From contig OW121852.1 in assembly GCA_933228895.1 (NCBI GenBank), positions 102,445,544 through 102,509,543 of the forward strand: a stretch of 64,000 bases of DNA, read 5' to 3'. The translations under genes were made by a program, and so were the position numbers. This stretch comes from Platycnemis pennipes (Eukaryota; Arthropoda; Insecta; Odonata; Platycnemididae). The notes under the pieces were generated by a model. It had not been told where the DNA came from. It saw nothing but the letters and a program-made list of their open reading frames with translations, and searched no databases. Below are positions 45,845 to 57,639 of this stretch, piece after piece (the stretch's first letter is position 1; each line of letters starts with the position of its first letter).

Positions 45845-47283
45845 GAGTGTTAACCGATGATTTATACCTTCGATTGTTTAAATATTTATTTACGAAGCGA
45901 CGGGCGAAAAGATTCTCTATAATTTTCGCAGGGGTATGCATTAAAAGATTTTGCATTTTTATATATAAATTAAAATACTTTTCTCGCGATCTCTATGAGT
46001 CAGTAAAATGGGGAAAAAGGACAAAAAATTACTTTTTGAATGCTCATGATTAAGTAACGTAATAGAGAACTATTGTTAGAAGTAGTGCACGGAGGAAAAA
46101 AAATGTTATCGGACGGAATCGATCCCGCATCTGGCACAAACTGGAGAGACCTGCCGTCACCATCACGGCCACGGTCCTACGAATGCCTACAGAGTATTAT
46201 ATCTTTATATTATTCATATCCGCCATTTGTATCAGTACTTCGAGTTGTGGATTTATGTCTCCCTTAAGAGCAGTTCAGAGGAGTTTCCAAAGCAATTAGA
46301 ACAAGGTTAATACAATCACTATTATCACAATCGAAGACCCAAAAGGCAAAAGGCAGCCGTGACCGTTCCGAAATACGTGAATTCAACTCGGGTAATAGTT
46401 CCTGTGGAAAAGTTGTCCCACAAACATGCGTGAAGAAATATTCTTTCCGATTCATCGTGCCAATCGATAAAATGTATTTAAAGTTTTTTAATTCTTCCAG
46501 GGATACACATTTCCTATGCATTTTCATCATTAATATGTGCATGGGGAACGGTCATGGGAACTGTAGAACAGGTAGAAACTCAATTCCGAAAAGCGGCGAA
46601 AGTGGGGCCGCTCGATTTGTTGCATTACTTTTGAATCCGACTGTACATGCATCTGGCACACTTCGGGGTCTTTATATACACCGAGAGAGGAGGTGGGGTG
46701 AGTGCTAAAGCTTACGCGGGTGGAGGGTGGGAGTAGGGTTAGGTATTGGGTTTGGATTGGGCCGTTTGCAGGAGGGAATGGCTTTGGGAGAGTTGACTGG
46801 TGGTGGTAAATGTGGAGTCCGGGTGTTGTGGTCTTTTAGGTTAGGTTCAAGCAAGGTTTGAAAGCACTGGGAATATTTTAATTCCGTTACGTCATTAACA
46901 GATGAACATTTGGTACCATTTTATGTCTCATAATTTCTAATTTTTCAAGAGTATCTAGTTTCCAACTCTTGTCATATACATGTAACACTTCTAGGTTAAA
47001 ATCACTGTTATGACCCGTTTCTATCAGGTGTTTAGCAAAGAAGGATTTACAATCATTATATTTAAACATCGATTCTTGTTTTGAATTTTCTTCCAGCCTT
47101 TCCCACATATACACTGTCACAATCGCTGCATTTGAGCAGCACCTCCTCTTCAGGTGTATATAAAGCCCCCAACTGTGCCAGATGCATGTACCTTGACAAT
47201 AACGCTCAGACGTCGAAAAAGATCGGGAAAATAAATAATTTTGTGGAATTGTACAAAGTCAATCTTTCTTAACATGTTCAGAA
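45845..47283 (-). repeat. Right arm of the inverted-repeat module, interrupted
   Basis: It is the reverse complement of 41605-42496, including the identical 88-codon open frame (46542-46264 region) and the tRNA-like segment (about 46105-46175). The arm is split by a 541-base insertion with a GTAC duplication at 46643-47191. Confidence 0.9.
46643..47191 (-). mobile_element. 541-bp inverted-repeat insertion carrying a Penelope-type GIY-YIG fragment
   Basis: The left arm gives the empty site (GACTGTACCTTGAC on this strand). Here the site reads ACTGTAC then ATGCATCTGGCAC..., and ends ...GTGCCAGATGCAT then GTACCTTG, so GTAC is duplicated and the element is 46647-47187. Its ends form an imperfect inverted repeat of about 50 bases. 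Inside, the minus strand encodes KCSDCDSVYVGKAGRKFKTR and, after a frame change, KYNDCKSFFAKHLIETGHNS and LEVLHVYDKSWKLDTLEKLE, the GIY-YIG endonuclease end of a Penelope-like element. It has no RT. Confidence 0.78.
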
Positions 47284-49108
47284 TGGAAGGACTTTTGGGC
47301 TGGCTGGAATGCCAAAGCAACACTTCTTGGTGCCTTATTTAGCACGCACAGTAAACGATTCGCAGATATTAGAGATCGGTTCTAATGTGATCATAACACC
47401 TTTTTTTACCATTTAAATGAAAGAAAACCATTGTTTTAGCTATAATGAAAGACAATTAAGGTGTCAAATATAACCAATTGATCAACCTAGGGAATTTAAA
47501 TCGGTGCATTTCTCTCATGAAGTCTTTGGAATTCACAAATTGCGATCATATAAAAGGTAAACAGCTATTTTTCTCTAAAGCCTGTGTAGCGAACGTTATT
47601 ACTACGAAAACAACGTCACCAAAATTAAAGGAACAGTAGATTGTTATTTACACATACATACTATAATTTCAAATAAAGTTAAATAATTATTGTAACGCAA
47701 CGTAAATTTTTAAGTGGAGAATTTGATACCACCGTGATATATGAACGATCGTCCTTTTAACGCACACTATTGATATTTATTTAACAAGAGCAGTTATGAA
47801 CGGTTAAAATGAATATGGAGGGTTAAAATGTACAGGATTATAAACGGCTGAAAAAAAATAACAGTGAAGTTCTACACTTGACAAAACTATTGTATGGCGC
47901 TGAAAAAGAAAGTTAAATATCCGATTATCTCTACGTGATAAAGTTTTGAGGTAATCGTTAAACTGATAGAATTGACATAGTAATCATACCGATATGTACA
48001 GATATCCGTTGTTTTTCTGACGAGAGTGTCCGCTAGTGAGAATCCATTTGCCCTATGAGTTGGTAATAAATTGTGAATTTAGAATGAACATGTATCAGTT
48101 AGTGAGAATGTATGAGTTAACAGAATCAATACAAATTTTCTCCAACCTTGTATAACATGCGCTAAATGGATGGAAAGATTATGATAAAAAGACTTCATAG
48201 GAGGTTTTTTGGAGATATAGCAAGTGAGATAAAAGGAATATAACACTAGAGAATACAACTAAAACGTCCTTGCGGAAGATAATGTCTCACTAAATTTACG
48301 GTTTTTTATCAAAGGACTGTAGAAGACGAGACGGCATGTGGTTGCCCAGTAAGTAGCTCATAAGACTACGTGCTTGGGGTTCCATTTACGACTTAGGGTA
48401 AAGTGCTACCATAGAACTCAAAATCACTTGAGAGATTTCTAAAAAAATATTGTGGAATCTTTCCAGTTGCTATAAAAGGCAGGAATTTTCTGTGAGGATT
48501 AATACAATCCAAACCTGACGTAACACATATCTATCATTATCTAATGCACACACGAAAACAACAGAGATAAATTGAGGGATAAGCAATTTAAATCAAGAAG
48601 GAAAAGAGACAATAGGCCACAACTTATCAAAGAAATAATAAAATGAAATTAAAACAAAACACCGCTCATGCTATTCCCGAAAATGGGGAAGACTTTTGAC
48701 AGCGTCTAATTCTACTAAATACGCGAGTGACTTGATTAATTTGGGATAGATCAAAAAGCAAGAATAATAATTTACCACCCCTGAAAAAACAAATTTTGAA
48801 AGACAGCGCGTTCAAAGTTGAATAAATATGTTTTACATGCGAAAATAAATTGAGAGGTTTGCAGTATAATTGAACAAAGTATCGGACCTCACCATCGCTC
48901 ATTGTATGAGTTAGTAATCAAGGCCCGTCGTATCATTGCGTATTTTGTCCCATTTCTTCAATATGTATACATGAACTATATTTCCTAACTGAGTCATACA
49001 TTTCGATGACGGTCTCGAGCTGACGAGGGGAGCAAAGGTTGTCAGCCTTGACCCAAATGAAACCGGTAATTTCCCGGAACAATTTGAAAAAAAGTTTGCG
49101 TCACTCAC
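47284..49108 (-). other. Intron: no feature seen
   Basis: AT-rich sequence between the inverted-repeat module and exon 3; nothing recognised. Confidence 0.5.
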
Positions 49109-49344
49109 CGGGCGCCAGGAGAGTCGTTGTGCAGTCGAGCCGGGGTATGAGCGCGGTGGGGTGATTGGGACTGGTGAGCACTCCGCCGGCTTCGCCAGCT
49201 GCGCCGGAGCTGGCTGTCAGCGTCTGGGACGGACATCCGGACACGTCGACCGCGCGCCAGGTGGCGGAGAATCCTTTGCCGGAAACGGAGTAGTCGGAGC
49301 GGAAGGTGACTTGGGCGGCGTTTGTGTCCGAGACGAAGTCAAAT
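49109..49344 (-). CDS. Exon 3 in window: end of CUB 1 and start of CUB 2
   Basis: The acceptor is CCCAG at 49346-49345, preceded by a pyrimidine run, and the donor is CCCG|GTGAGTGA at 49108. The exon has 236 bases; its first base completes the Arg codon split by the previous intron. The translation closes CUB 1 with FVSDTNAAQVTFRSDYS, containing the Asp expected for the third calcium ligand, and then GKGFSATW. After VSGC it opens CUB 2 with GGVLTSPNHPTALIP and LDCTTTLLAPG. It is much more GC-rich than the surrounding intron. There is no ATG-initiated reading of useful length, so this exon would be missed by simple ORF calling. Confidence 0.87.
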
Positions 49345-49567
49345 CTGGGCCAAAGGGAGACGCAATTCTTGAACCATGGACGTCACATCCAGATATACAC
49401 AGCTCAAAAAAACATCATTAGTTTTTCCACGTTTCTCGTGAGAAAAAAACATTTTCATTTCCGACTTTGAAATCCACATCAATAGGACTTGTTTTCAGGC
49501 ATAAAAACAATGGAAAAAAGAAACACTACGTTCTTACTCATAAGAATAGCAATAATTATGTATATGT

Positions 49568-49640
49568 TTGCAGTTATTCGATGGAGGCGACCGATATCTA
49601 AGGACATTTGCAGCATTGGGATGGGCGGGTAATTCACTGT
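49568..49640 (-). repeat. SINE 3' tail fragment
   Basis: TATTCGATGGAGGCGACCGA and the following bases match 53174-53240 of the longer minus-strand SINE in the same orientation. It lies just before the Penelope-like element. Confidence 0.6.
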
Positions 49641-49859
49641 ACGCAGGAACTTTTATTGGAGAGAAACTTGGTGTCAGTATTGACTACTCTTCTCGAATTT
49701 CGCCAAGAGTACGGTTTAGCGTCCCATCCGACAGACGGAGTGTTGAGCTTGAGGAATTCTACATACAGTCCTAAAGTGGGAATCATTATACCAAAGAAAA
49801 ATTCCTGTCCCTACCGGGTTCCGAACCCGTATCCAACGATATTCGTTTGGTAATTAAGC

Positions 49860-51800
49860 GAAAGCTAGATTACTGGGGTGAGTCTTACTCTACAGATTTC
49901 CAATTCTCCTTATTGGCAGAAGTGGCTCAGGCACGTACCTACTCAAAGAATCTGGGCTCGTACTCGATCAAGGCACATGCCGTTTTCATCCACATAACAT
50001 CCTGCAAGCCACTTGGCAGAGGTAAAACAACACCAAGAATCCATCACAAATAAGAGAGAACAAGTTTTCCTGAAATCAGACCCCACCGGAAGGATACAGC
50101 GAGAGACTAAGGCTATCCTCCAACAGTCTTCGAATCCACTCGAAGAACGTAGATGCCTCATCGAGCCTGCTCCAAAACCACCACGCCTATACGGTTTACC
50201 AAAAAATTCACAAGAAAGGCATCCCGCTCCGCCCTATTGTTAGCGCCATCAACTCTCGAGCGCATAAGCTGGCGAGATATTTAGCCAGATTCCTGCAACT
50301 CTTTGCCGGTAGGACATCAATCTACGTGAAAACTCTTAGCATTTTATTTAAATCATCAAGGAATTGAGAGTTAGCAGAGACAACCTACTTGTTAGCTTCG
50401 ACGTAGAATCCTTATTTACCAATATACCCGTCAATGAAACCATCGAGATTACCAGATCTCTCGTCGCAAAAGGACTGCCAGAGAATATCCCAAAACTGGT
50501 TAGATTCTGCCTTGATAACACATATTTTATTTGGAATGGGGTACTTCACCAACAAGTGAAAGGCGCGGTCATGGGGTCCCCCCTATCACTGGTAATTGCC
50601 AATCCGTTTATGGAGGCTTTTGAAGAGAAGGCTCTACGATCTCATGAAAAAAAAACCAAAACTTTTCCTGTGATACGTGGATGACACATCTGTCATATGG
50701 CCACACGGACGAATTGAACTTGATGGATTCCTTAAACACCTCAACCAGCAGAGCGAAACCATCAAATTTACGATGGAGGTTGAAGAAAACGGGCAACTTC
50801 CTTTCCTGGATGTGCGGGGAAAGAGGAATGACGACGGGATCCTAGGTCATTCAATATTTCGGAAGAAAACGCACACCGATCGATATTTGAACGCTGCCTC
50901 GCACCACCACCCTCGACGAAAGACGGCTGTTATCAATACTCTTTTCAATCGAGCCCTCTCCATCTGCGACGATTCGTCTATTGGAAACGAGAAACAGCAT
51001 CTTTTTAAGGTTTTTCAAGACAATGTCTTCCACCGACACGCTATCCGCCGAGTTGCCCAGAGAGAAGAAGATAAACGAGTTTTGGCCTTGGGCAGGACCG
51101 ACGAGACTGCTACTACGAGGGAAAACAATGATGACACTTTTGCCGTGATACCATACGTTGGCGGAACCACAGAAAAAATATCCAGGGCTCTTGCCAAACA
51201 TAACGTTCTGACCAGATACACCTGCGTCACTAAGACAAGGGACATTTTGTGCAGAGGTAAAGGCCTTACGCCGATGGAAGAACGGAGCGGCATATACGAG
51301 GTCCGATGCGATTGTGGGAAGGCCTACGTTGGGCAAACATTCGAGAGCGTTAAAGACCCGTATTCAAGAACACAGGAGAGCGACAAGCAACAGACAACCG
51401 CGCCTTTCAACCATCGCGGAGCACTTTTGGGAAGGCCAGGCACACAACATCAATTTTGACGGAGCCAAGCTGATCAAGACTGAAAAACGCTATTTCCCAA
51501 GGCTCATACGCGAGGCGATCGAAATGGCCAAAAACCCCAAAAACTTTAACAGAGAGGATAGCTATCAGCTCTTCCATACTTGGAAGCGCTTGATTGAAAA
51601 AAACTAGTCACACGGCCAATGAAAATGCACTCACTTGAACATCAGAGCGCAGGAGTAAATGGTATATAAGCCGGTAAAACTCTTCTATGAAACACTTCAG
51701 ACCTAAAGACGCGAATTGAACGTTGGCGAAACCGTTTTCACCCCAGAATGGACACACGCGGAATAAATCCCGAAACGAATGGAGCCTCAAACCAGACACT
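49860..51800 (+). mobile_element. Penelope-like retroelement, degraded
   Basis: RT motifs and a C-terminal GIY-YIG nuclease occur in the order known for Penelope-like elements. The 5' limit is unclear: coding similarity becomes readable near 49950, and an SINE-like tail lies just upstream (49568-49640). The 3' limit is near 51800 after an untranslated stretch. It is inserted in the intron between exons 3 and 2, opposite to the host gene. Confidence 0.8.
50090..51607 (+). pseudogene. Penelope-like RT and GIY-YIG endonuclease, frameshifted
   Basis: PPRLYGLPK (near 50190) continues after a shift as GIPLRPIVSAINSRAHKLAR, then LLVSFDVESLFTNIPVNETI (50385-50444, first catalytic Asp), VKGAVMGSPLSLVIANPF (near 50559), and YVDDTSVIWPHG (near 50674) with a stop just before it. 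IKFTMEVEENGQLPFLDVRG follows. The nuclease reads GIYEVRCDCGKAYVGQTFES (51290-51350), shifts frame, and ends with RIQEHRRATS, ITEHFWEGQAH-type sequence and TWKRLIEKN at the stop 51605-51607. At least three frame breaks make it inactive; the catalytic words are well preserved. Confidence 0.85.
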
Positions 51801-52537
51801 CCGCGGAAGCCTCAATAAGGAATCCACCTTTTCTCAATGGCGCGAATTACTTTAGCTGTCAGCCGCCCCTCTCCCAGAATAATAAAACAGACAAAAAGAA
51901 AGCAATCCAAATCCAAATGTACCGTTAAATTTTGCATGCTACTTGAAATTAAGGTGGCTTAGAAGGTTGCTGAGAAAAGGAAAGAGAGCTATGTTATTTC
52001 AGCTTCCTGGAAAAAAACTGGCAGCGTCATGAGCTACGTTTTTAGCGATAAAAGTTTGAGAGAAAGTATAATGAAGCACTGACGAACATATCGCATGACA
52101 AAGCTCACGCGGAGAAATTTTCATCCGTCTTTTGGACACCAACACTGATGCACTCGACGCAATCAACCCACTCTCGCCCAGAAGAAAATCAAGTTTCTGT
52201 ATTATAAAAGATCAATCGAAAGGGCGATTGCATAAGTGCCAATACGTCATACTAGCTACGTATCATATTTATACATGGGACGGATATGTAAGAAGAGAGG
52301 GCATATATTTGAGCTGCGAAAAACTCCATACTCCATAAAAAAAACTCCATAAAAAACATTTCTCTTGTATCAGGATCGATGTAACTATCCCACCATTATA
52401 AATCCAACAACATACGACTCAGTTTCCCAGAGCTACAGGGAATAAAATACCCAAAACTAATTTGAATGTTCTATATAACCATGCACTCATTGGAGTGCAG
52501 TGGAGAAAAATATTAGGACGTGTTAAAGAGGATGATC
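51801..52537. other. Intron: no feature seen
   Basis: No gene or repeat recognised, apart from a short ACTCCATA direct repeat near 52323-52350. Confidence 0.5.
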
Positions 52538-52835
52538 GGGTTTGGAGGGTGGCAGTATACTTGCTTGCCATTGCAAAGACCACGGTTCTAGTGCTAGAAA
52601 TGTAAATTGTTCAGTGAATACCTGCCCCTACTTTACGACCGTGTCGAGAGAACTTCAAGTTCAGAAGTTGGCCCGTGGAATGTGAGATCAAAGTGTGGAC
52701 CTCTTCCGCGAAGAAAGGGCTAATGCCTATGGGTTTCCCTCCACCCTTCCCCGTTCCCTGATCCTTCATCCCGAAAACCCACCTGTGCTTAATTGTACCA
52801 ATGTCCTAGATTGTCAGTCAATTCCCCTAAGAGCA
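52538..52835 (+). repeat. tRNA-derived SINE, diverged copy
   Basis: A decayed tRNA-like head (GGTTTGGAGGGTGGCAGTAT ... CGGTTCTAGTGC) is followed by the family's body: TTCAAGTTCAG, GAAAGGGCTAATGCC, GGGTTTCCCTCCACCCTTCC and CCGTTCCCTGA, in the same order as the copy at 58756. Confidence 0.7.
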
Positions 52836-53171
52836 AAACCACTTTCAAGATCATAGATGGTCTATGCGGGAGTGAAGCACGCAAATTTTTATTCTGCTTT
52901 TCGGCTTTGAAAAAGTGTCTGTTTCATGCATTTTAAAGTTTTTCCTCCAGAATGATAAATCATCATCTATCAGCTCATCATCAGCGGGCGAATCGAGGCT
53001 CGAGCCGAGACGTCAATCTTTCAAAAAGTAAATTTTCCCCCCGGTTGAAGAGGAGGAGGAAGCTATAAGAGAGGGTATAGGAGGCAGCGGAAGAACGGAA
53101 ACATAAAACCAAAGTGGGGATACAATCTAATTTTCACGAAAAATATATAGTGAGTGAGTGTACGTACATTT

Positions 53172-53592
53172 AGGTATTCGATAGAGGCGACCAACAGCTA
53201 AAGTCATTTATGATAGGTGGGCCATTGCATATAATACACGAAGTACTCCCTTGCCACATACCTCGTGGTGGCTCGCAGGGTATTACGTAGATATAGATGT
53301 ACCTACATGGGTAGGCATTTTTCAAGGAAGTCAGAAGGGATGGAGCGAAACGTGCTTTATTTATTAGCTTAGTCCTAACAAGCGCCACGATGGTGTCCAC
53401 GGTTTAAAGGTCCATCCGACGTACTTAGTACTGTATTTGGAGTGCTTTCCATACATCACACAAGTAGGGACAGCTAAACCAACGAAAAATCTCTATTCCA
53501 TCTCTATCTGTAAAATATCTAAGCCAGGATTCAAACTCAGGCTATTTGGGATGGGAAGCCAGGACATTGGCTAAAACACCAACCTGATCCCC
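53172..53592 (-). repeat. tRNA-derived SINE, minus-strand copy
   Basis: On the minus strand it starts GGTTGGTGTTTTAGCCAATG (A-box region), then GAGTTTGAATCC (B box) and a body with GTACGTCGGATGGACCTTTA and GGACTAAGCTAATAAAT matching the copy at 58756. It ends with ACCCTGCGAGCCACCACGAG GTATGTGGCAAGGGA and GGTCGCCTCTATCGAATA-type sequence. This is the fullest copy of the 3' part in the window. Confidence 0.75.
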
Positions 53593-53875
53593 CATCTGCT
53601 TACATTTCATGAGTGAGGTACGGAATTGATGGCGAGTTATTTGTGTATAAAAGGATGTCGAGCGATGGAAACAATAATAATCACAAAATGTACCTAGGGT
53701 TCAACGGTTTAACGTATCATCTGGCGGAGTACTGAACTTCAAACGCTATCCTATCCACACAGCACTTAAGTAAGTGCATGAATACCAAAGAAAAATCTCT
53801 GCCTCAATGTATTCCTAACATGAAACTGTTTACATTCCAGTGAAAACGCTTTAGTTACTTGCATTCAAAGTATGT

Positions 53876-53935
53876 TTAGCAATGATTCACTCCCTGCCAC
53901 GCACCATCGAGATGGCTACCAGGATACACTTTGGG
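53876..53935 (-). repeat. SINE 3' fragment
   Basis: The minus strand contains GTGCGTGGCAGGGAGTGAAT, related to GTGTGTGGCAGGGAATGACT at 57650 and GTATGTGGCAAGGGAGTACT near 53260. It lies within about 60 bases of the exon 2 donor. Confidence 0.5.
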
Positions 53936-53988
53936 TGCAAACAATTTTTTATACAAAAATCGGAATGGTCTACAGCCATCCAAATCAC

Positions 53989-54361
53989 CTCTCCAAGCCT
54001 GTGGTGTGTGTGCCGCACCATCTTTGGGACCTTACGGCTTCCCCTGAGTCCGAGACCTCCCTGACTTCCACGTAGTCGTACAGGCAGTCCGGCTGCTCCT
54101 CCAGGTCGAGCTCCGTGAAGCGGATGAAGAGCCGGGCCTTTGGCGGGCCCCTTATGGTGTACCGGACGCAGACCTCCGGAGGGTAGCGGTCCGGGAACCC
54201 GGGCGACGTGATCACGCCCGACTCGTCGCTGAGCTCCTTGATGACCAGTCTGGGTGACCAGTACTCCTGTTCGCCGCCCATCGCGGACGTCGAAGACGGC
54301 GGAGAGGAGGACGTCGCCGGGTAGGAATCGCAGTTGTTCATGACAGGTACCGCTCCCACTG
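53989..54361 (-). CDS. Exon 2 in window: first CUB domain, N-terminal part
   Basis: The acceptor is TTTAG (54363-54362), with a second AG three bases further on, and the donor is GAGAG|GTGATT at 53988. The exon has 373 bases. It encodes a linker, then a CUB domain with all four standard cysteines: MNNC, PPEVCVRY, QPDCLYDY and QRWCGTH. GVITSPGFPDRYPP is the typical CUB opening. FTELDLEEQPDC followed by LYDYVEV carries the Glu and Asp that bind calcium in cbCUB domains, and the third Asp falls in the next exon. CUB domains mediate extracellular protein-protein contacts. The exon ends in the first two bases of an Arg codon completed by the next exon, giving GLERFDFVSD across the junction. Confidence 0.9.
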
Positions 54362-54363
54362 CT
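54358..54363 (-). promoter_or_regulatory. Tandem NAGNAG splice acceptor of exon 2
   Basis: On the minus strand the acceptor reads TTTAGCAG, so two AG dinucleotides lie three bases apart. Using the second removes one codon and keeps the frame: the phase-completing bases change from CA to TG, and the first codon becomes Val instead of Ala-Val. Such sites are commonly used alternatively. Confidence 0.6.
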
Positions 54364-54535
54364 AAACGAACGGAAAAGAGTGATGAACGCAACAAATCTA
54401 AGCAAAATTCAACCCGCAGTTGCGCCTGTCTTTGAAGAAAATTTTTGTTTATTCTGTTTTCATAGTTAAAATTTTCCCAGCATCCTCAACATTTTTTCAC
54501 GATCGAGTCGCACTGTTTTTGCCAGAGAGGTGTGG

Positions 54536-54811
54536 GACATGTTCATGGGCGTAGCCACGGTGGGGCAGGGTGGGGCGCTTTCCCCCACCCCATTCCGGCT
54601 CATTAGTCAAATGTAAAATTACAGGTCAACCACCTGAAGGTGCCCGTTGACATTCAAGGAGAGGGAGAAATATAATAAATACAAATTGTATTTAGAAATC
54701 TTAACATTTTTCATGAAGAGGCAAAAACAAACTTGTGTTATGGAACGGTTATGGAACGCTAACTTATTTCCCCCCCCTGGAGAACATCCTGGCTATGCCA
54801 CTGGACATGTT
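54536..54811. mobile_element. hAT-type MITE with 8-bp target duplication
   Basis: The element 54544-54803 (260 bases) begins CATGGGCGTAGCCACGGTGG and ends, read in reverse, CAGTGGCATAGCCAGGATGT. The flanks are the identical octamer GACATGTT (54536-54543, 54804-54811). The element is non-coding and lies 170 bases upstream of exon 2. Confidence 0.9.
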
Positions 54812-57639
54812 ATCTGAACAGAATACAATCGCTATATTTTAATGAACATTTGAGTCGTTGCTACACCAAGTTGGTCAATCCAACCGCGTGGGAGTAATAG
54901 AAAATGTTCATCATTACTTGCAGAAGTTGACTGAGAATCCAGTCAGTGAATCTGAGCAACCCACCACAGACATTATTTTCCTACTCGTCAGATTAATTCG
55001 CAACTTATTGGCAGTTGACTCTCTAAGCATTTGCGCCCATAAAAAAGATGATTTCTGTGGTTCCATTTTTAAAACCGATGTGTCAAATTAAATCACAATT
55101 AGAATAAAAACATTTTACCCAGTACATCAACTTGTACTGTACACAGCATAAAATTTTTCCCTTCAGTTATAAAGCAAATGTCTTGCACAAGAATATCTAT
55201 AGAAGAAATGTCACCAGCAACATCACCTTTGATGAGGGCACCGTTTTCCATTGTGAAATTATTGTACATTGCCTGCATCGAAGTTATTTTAAAAATATTG
55301 TAAATTTTTCACATAAGAGAAAACGGATTGAATGAAATCATCTCATTTTTACAAATGAATTCAATAAATATTCGTAATAACTTATAGATAAATGATCAGA
55401 TGATTCTGTTAACTTGCATGTTTTTAACATGAACGTGATCTACCAAAAGGACATGAATGATATCACTTGATTTCATAAAAATCAGTCAACACAATGAGAT
55501 TAATTCATGCTATTAGCTTCATTTTTATCATCTATTTCACATTTCCTCTTCCCCTTCTTTTACCTTTCGGATATATTTGCTTCTTTCTTTAAAGAGGGAC
55601 AGTTTCGTTTTAGTCCCTACCACTTATCACACAAAGTTGTGGAAGATGTCTTGTAGCACCATCATTTTGGACTTAGTATAGGGCTTGAAGTCACCGGGGC
55701 CAATTAAGGAGGCAATACGCAAGCGTAGTGATTGCAGACAGTGCACTTCTGTTGGAGTCCGACTCTACAGAATGACAATCGTGGCAAAGCGCTCGAATGA
55801 TAAATGATTCCGCCGCAGGTGATTCTCCGAGTCACCATCGGACGCCTCCAAAATGCGTAATCCTTAGATGACAGTTGAACTAGATAGCTATTGAAAATTT
55901 TAGATTTACGACGAAAGAAAAAATGCAGTATATCTACGTGGAAAGGAATAAAAATGTTACGGGTGGAGGCAAATCGGGAATTCCTCCATCGGTTTTTCGT
56001 TGTGACGTCAAATATATCAAATGAAAAAAACTTTAAATAGAGAACTCAACGCTACACCATGCAAAAGTGACAGACGATATCTTGAAGAGTGAAGAGACGT
56101 CATAACGGGCGATGCGTTCCTTGCGGAGCCAGTCATGCAAGCCGCATGATTTAATTCGATTATAATTTGCGACGTTGAATTCTTAAAATAATTATGATCG
56201 GTTTGCCTAATCAGCCATCTTTTCACATATACTAAAAATGTAATGCAACAAGAAAGTTGGTTATTTTCGAAATTTTGCATTCAATACTACTTCTGTCTTA
56301 CGTTTTTTTGTCTAACTCAATGGCAACGTCATGCATAGCATATGAGGTTTTATTCAATAATCTATATAACATAGGCCGGAATAAATATTAAGAATTCTAT
56401 ACGAAGAAATGTAAGGATTTCTCATTCTATCATTCCTCTTATCACTTATTACACAAAATTGTGGAAGATGTGTTGTAGCACCATCATTTTTGACTTAGAC
56501 ATAGATTTTAAGGCAAGTAACATTTTTATTTACATGGTTGAATTTCAGATTTAAAAAATTTTCCACCTCCAAACTTTGGGACCCTCTCTTGCCATGTCTG
56601 GAAGTCGAATAATTTTTCATTTATTGGGGGTTTATTATTTATGAATTGGGGGGTTATATTCATTCATGGTGTTTTCAAGTCTGTTTCCGCACTAATAGGC
56701 GCTTCAGACCGGGAGGAAAGGTATAAGGATAGGGATGGAAGGGATAGAAGGGATAGAAGGGATAGGGATATGTGGTCTGAAGCTGGGGATCGGGTGATCA
56801 GGGGGTTATATTGCTCTATCTTTAGATAGCTCAAAAACCTTAGTACGATATTTGATTTCGGAAACCAAGTGATATTATTAAAAACTGTCACTTTTTAAAC
56901 CCAGCTCTCCTCACTCCAGACGGAGATCCACCGAGTGTGTATGACATTTATTGTCGAAGCACCCAAAAAGAATTAAATCCCTAAGATCCACCAAGTGTTA
57001 TATTTTATTTCCTGCGATTAATCATTGATCAAACAGTGGCTCTATCTCCTTGAGAAAATAATAACAGCTTTTTTTCTGAAGATGTTTGAAATATATAATA
57101 TTCTCATTCGTCCTCATCAGGCATAAATAACATGGATAGATAAATAGATCGCAGATAAATATACGTCATCGTCACCATTATTATTATCGGTTAACAATTC
57201 TAAGATTGGTATGTCGCAGCCCTCTACTCGATTCTTCTATCAGCTAAGAATATATATCATAAAGTTAATTTACACAGAAGATAGGCATAAAGACAGATAA
57301 AAATCCTTTTTCCACGCACAATAAGGGTAAATAACGGATTAAATCCTTGTCATCGAGAAGGTAATAAGGATAGAATATTGAATTTACCTCTACCATTTCC
57401 TAAATGGAACTAAAAATGAACAAGTATCATTCTCCATGCATGATTGCCATCTATCTGCAAACGTACGTATTATCTTTGGGCAGTATCTATTCCAGATGCT
57501 GATGATTGAGCACAAAAAGCTATATTGTAAGAGACAGTTTTATTTCCAAGGTTAAATTTATTTATTTATGCTAGTATCAAAACATTAATGCCTATACTTA
57601 TCAGCAAAACAATTTCTCACTCGATGGAAGTGTATGCCT
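54812..57639. other. Intron: one pair of dispersed repeats
   Basis: The only structure I see is a direct repeat of about 70 bases at 55617-55690 and 56448-56512, sharing TTGTGGAAGATGTNTTGTAG and CACCATCATTTT. No coding signal. Confidence 0.55.
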
